Shown here one piece after another: positions 63,682-64,000 of a DNA stretch of 64,000 nucleotides. The notes beneath the pieces are model-generated. The model ran no database searches. It saw only the letters and a program-made list of their open reading frames with translations, and was not told the DNA's origin. The stretch comes from Asticcacaulis sp. YBE204 (GTDB taxonomy: Bacteria > Pseudomonadota > Alphaproteobacteria > Caulobacterales > Caulobacteraceae), in contig NZ_AWGF01000022.1 of NCBI RefSeq assembly GCF_000495855.1, positions 16,530-80,529 of the forward strand, written 5' to 3'. Position numbers and translations under genes: made by a program. Numbering within the stretch: position 1 is the first letter of the stretch; every line of letters starts with the position of its first letter.

Positions 63682-63707
63682 AAAAAGGCCTCCCGAAGAA
63701 GGCCTGT
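63682..63707 (-). terminator. Intrinsic terminator supplied by the element to tRNA-fMet
   Basis: Read on the minus strand, AGGCCT-N8-AGGCCT is followed by TTTTT. It lies about 25 nt beyond the CCA of the intact tRNA and 80-100 nt before the integrase start. It replaces the original terminator, which remained at the left end (42580-42604). Confidence 0.75.
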
Positions 63708-63728
63708 ATTTGTTTGTATTTATTTAGT

Positions 63729-63808
<80 letters not shown>

Positions 63809-63878
63809 ACACCTAATTCCGTAAAAGTATTCTCGGGCTTGCGCCCTGGGGTCCTTTGACGGGTATCTATACGGACAC

Positions 63879-63912
63879 GCTATATGCAAAAAGCGTTGTT
63901 TTTGCATATAGC
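63879..63912. repeat. Perfect 14-bp hairpin upstream of tRNA-fMet
   Basis: GCTATATGCAAAAA-GCGTTG-TTTTTGCATATAGC pairs perfectly over 14 bp. It lies about 70 nt upstream of the tRNA 5' end. The T-run is inside the stem rather than after it, so it is not a standard terminator. It may be a protein-binding dyad or the end of an upstream transcript. Confidence 0.55.
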
Positions 63913-63951
63913 CTGATATTGATCTGATTTCGCAGAAAGCTGATCAGATAT

Positions 63952-63990
63952 TAAAAAAGACCGGCAGCTTTTTGTGCCGCGCGGTCTTTG
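63952..63990 (-). terminator. Intrinsic terminator for a gene beyond the right edge
   Basis: Read on the minus strand, AAAGACC..GGCA / TGCC..GGTCTTT is followed by TTTAAT. This implies a minus-strand transcription unit that ends here and lies mostly beyond position 64000. Confidence 0.75.
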
Positions 63991-64000
63991 ATGGGGTGTG

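Overview
The window looks like a chromosomal segment of an alphaproteobacterium, most likely Caulobacteraceae (an Asticcacaulis- or Caulobacter-like organism). The reasons are high GC with alphaproteobacterial codon use, a ctaCDBGE aa3-oxidase operon diverging from tldD, a class I lysyl-tRNA synthetase, a plant-type glutamate-cysteine ligase, a TonB receptor with plant-polymer functions nearby, and an initiator tRNA with an AGG/CCT anticodon stem. Assignment to genus is inference.

Positions 1-42,620 and 63,732-64,000 are ordinary chromosome. In order they hold: bolA, an aldo/keto reductase and the monothiol glutaredoxin grxD; a secreted gluzincin; rpsD; a CNNM/CorC transporter; a glutathione-dependent formaldehyde detoxification operon (adhC, a GNAT protein with a Cys/His module, fghA); a chemoreceptor; lysS; a MerR regulator with its 18-bp palindromic operator, upstream of an acyl-CoA dehydrogenase; a peroxiredoxin; YqgE; an SDR; a GGDEF-EAL protein; a Tat-exported glycerophosphodiesterase behind a Pho-box-like repeat; the cytochrome c oxidase operon (ctaC-ctaD-ctaB-small protein-ctaG-ctaE-surf1-M16 protease); tldD; a TonB-dependent receptor; a POT peptide transporter; gshA; rsmE; an esterase; a family-10 pectate lyase; an M61 protease; a small exported protein with a promoter/operator; osmC and pirin. 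Intrinsic terminators and two large palindromic elements separate the units.

Positions 42,627-63,781 form a 21-kb integrative mobilizable element inserted at the 3' half of the initiator tRNA gene. It is bounded by a perfect 53-bp direct repeat; the intact tRNA lies on the right, beside a tyrosine integrase. It encodes a Ti-type MobQ relaxase (TraA), a small TraD-like protein and a VirD4/TraG coupling protein, and carries an oriT whose nic core matches the RSF1010/pTi class. No mating-pore genes are present, so it should depend on a helper T4SS. ArdA would protect it from restriction on entry.

The cargo has three parts. (i) A likely polymorphic-toxin locus: a TonB/TolA-like protein, a 64-aa exported mini-RHS protein, two overlapping RHS proteins each with its own signal peptide, and a 1-nt-spaced immunity candidate. 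(ii) A tightly overlapping operon in which an ECF-sigma-like protein lies between two proteins that carry three copies of one unrecognised helical domain, followed by a 51-aa protein with a very strong ribosome site. (iii) An 814-aa protein combining an AT-hook, a helix-turn-helix region and a divergent tyrosine-recombinase core. A gene-free stretch near 60.9-61.1 kb folds into a hairpin plus a possible three-way junction and may be a structured RNA.

The least described parts are the sigma/duplicated-domain operon, the AT-hook recombinase and the two-protein exported RHS locus with its mini-RHS protein.
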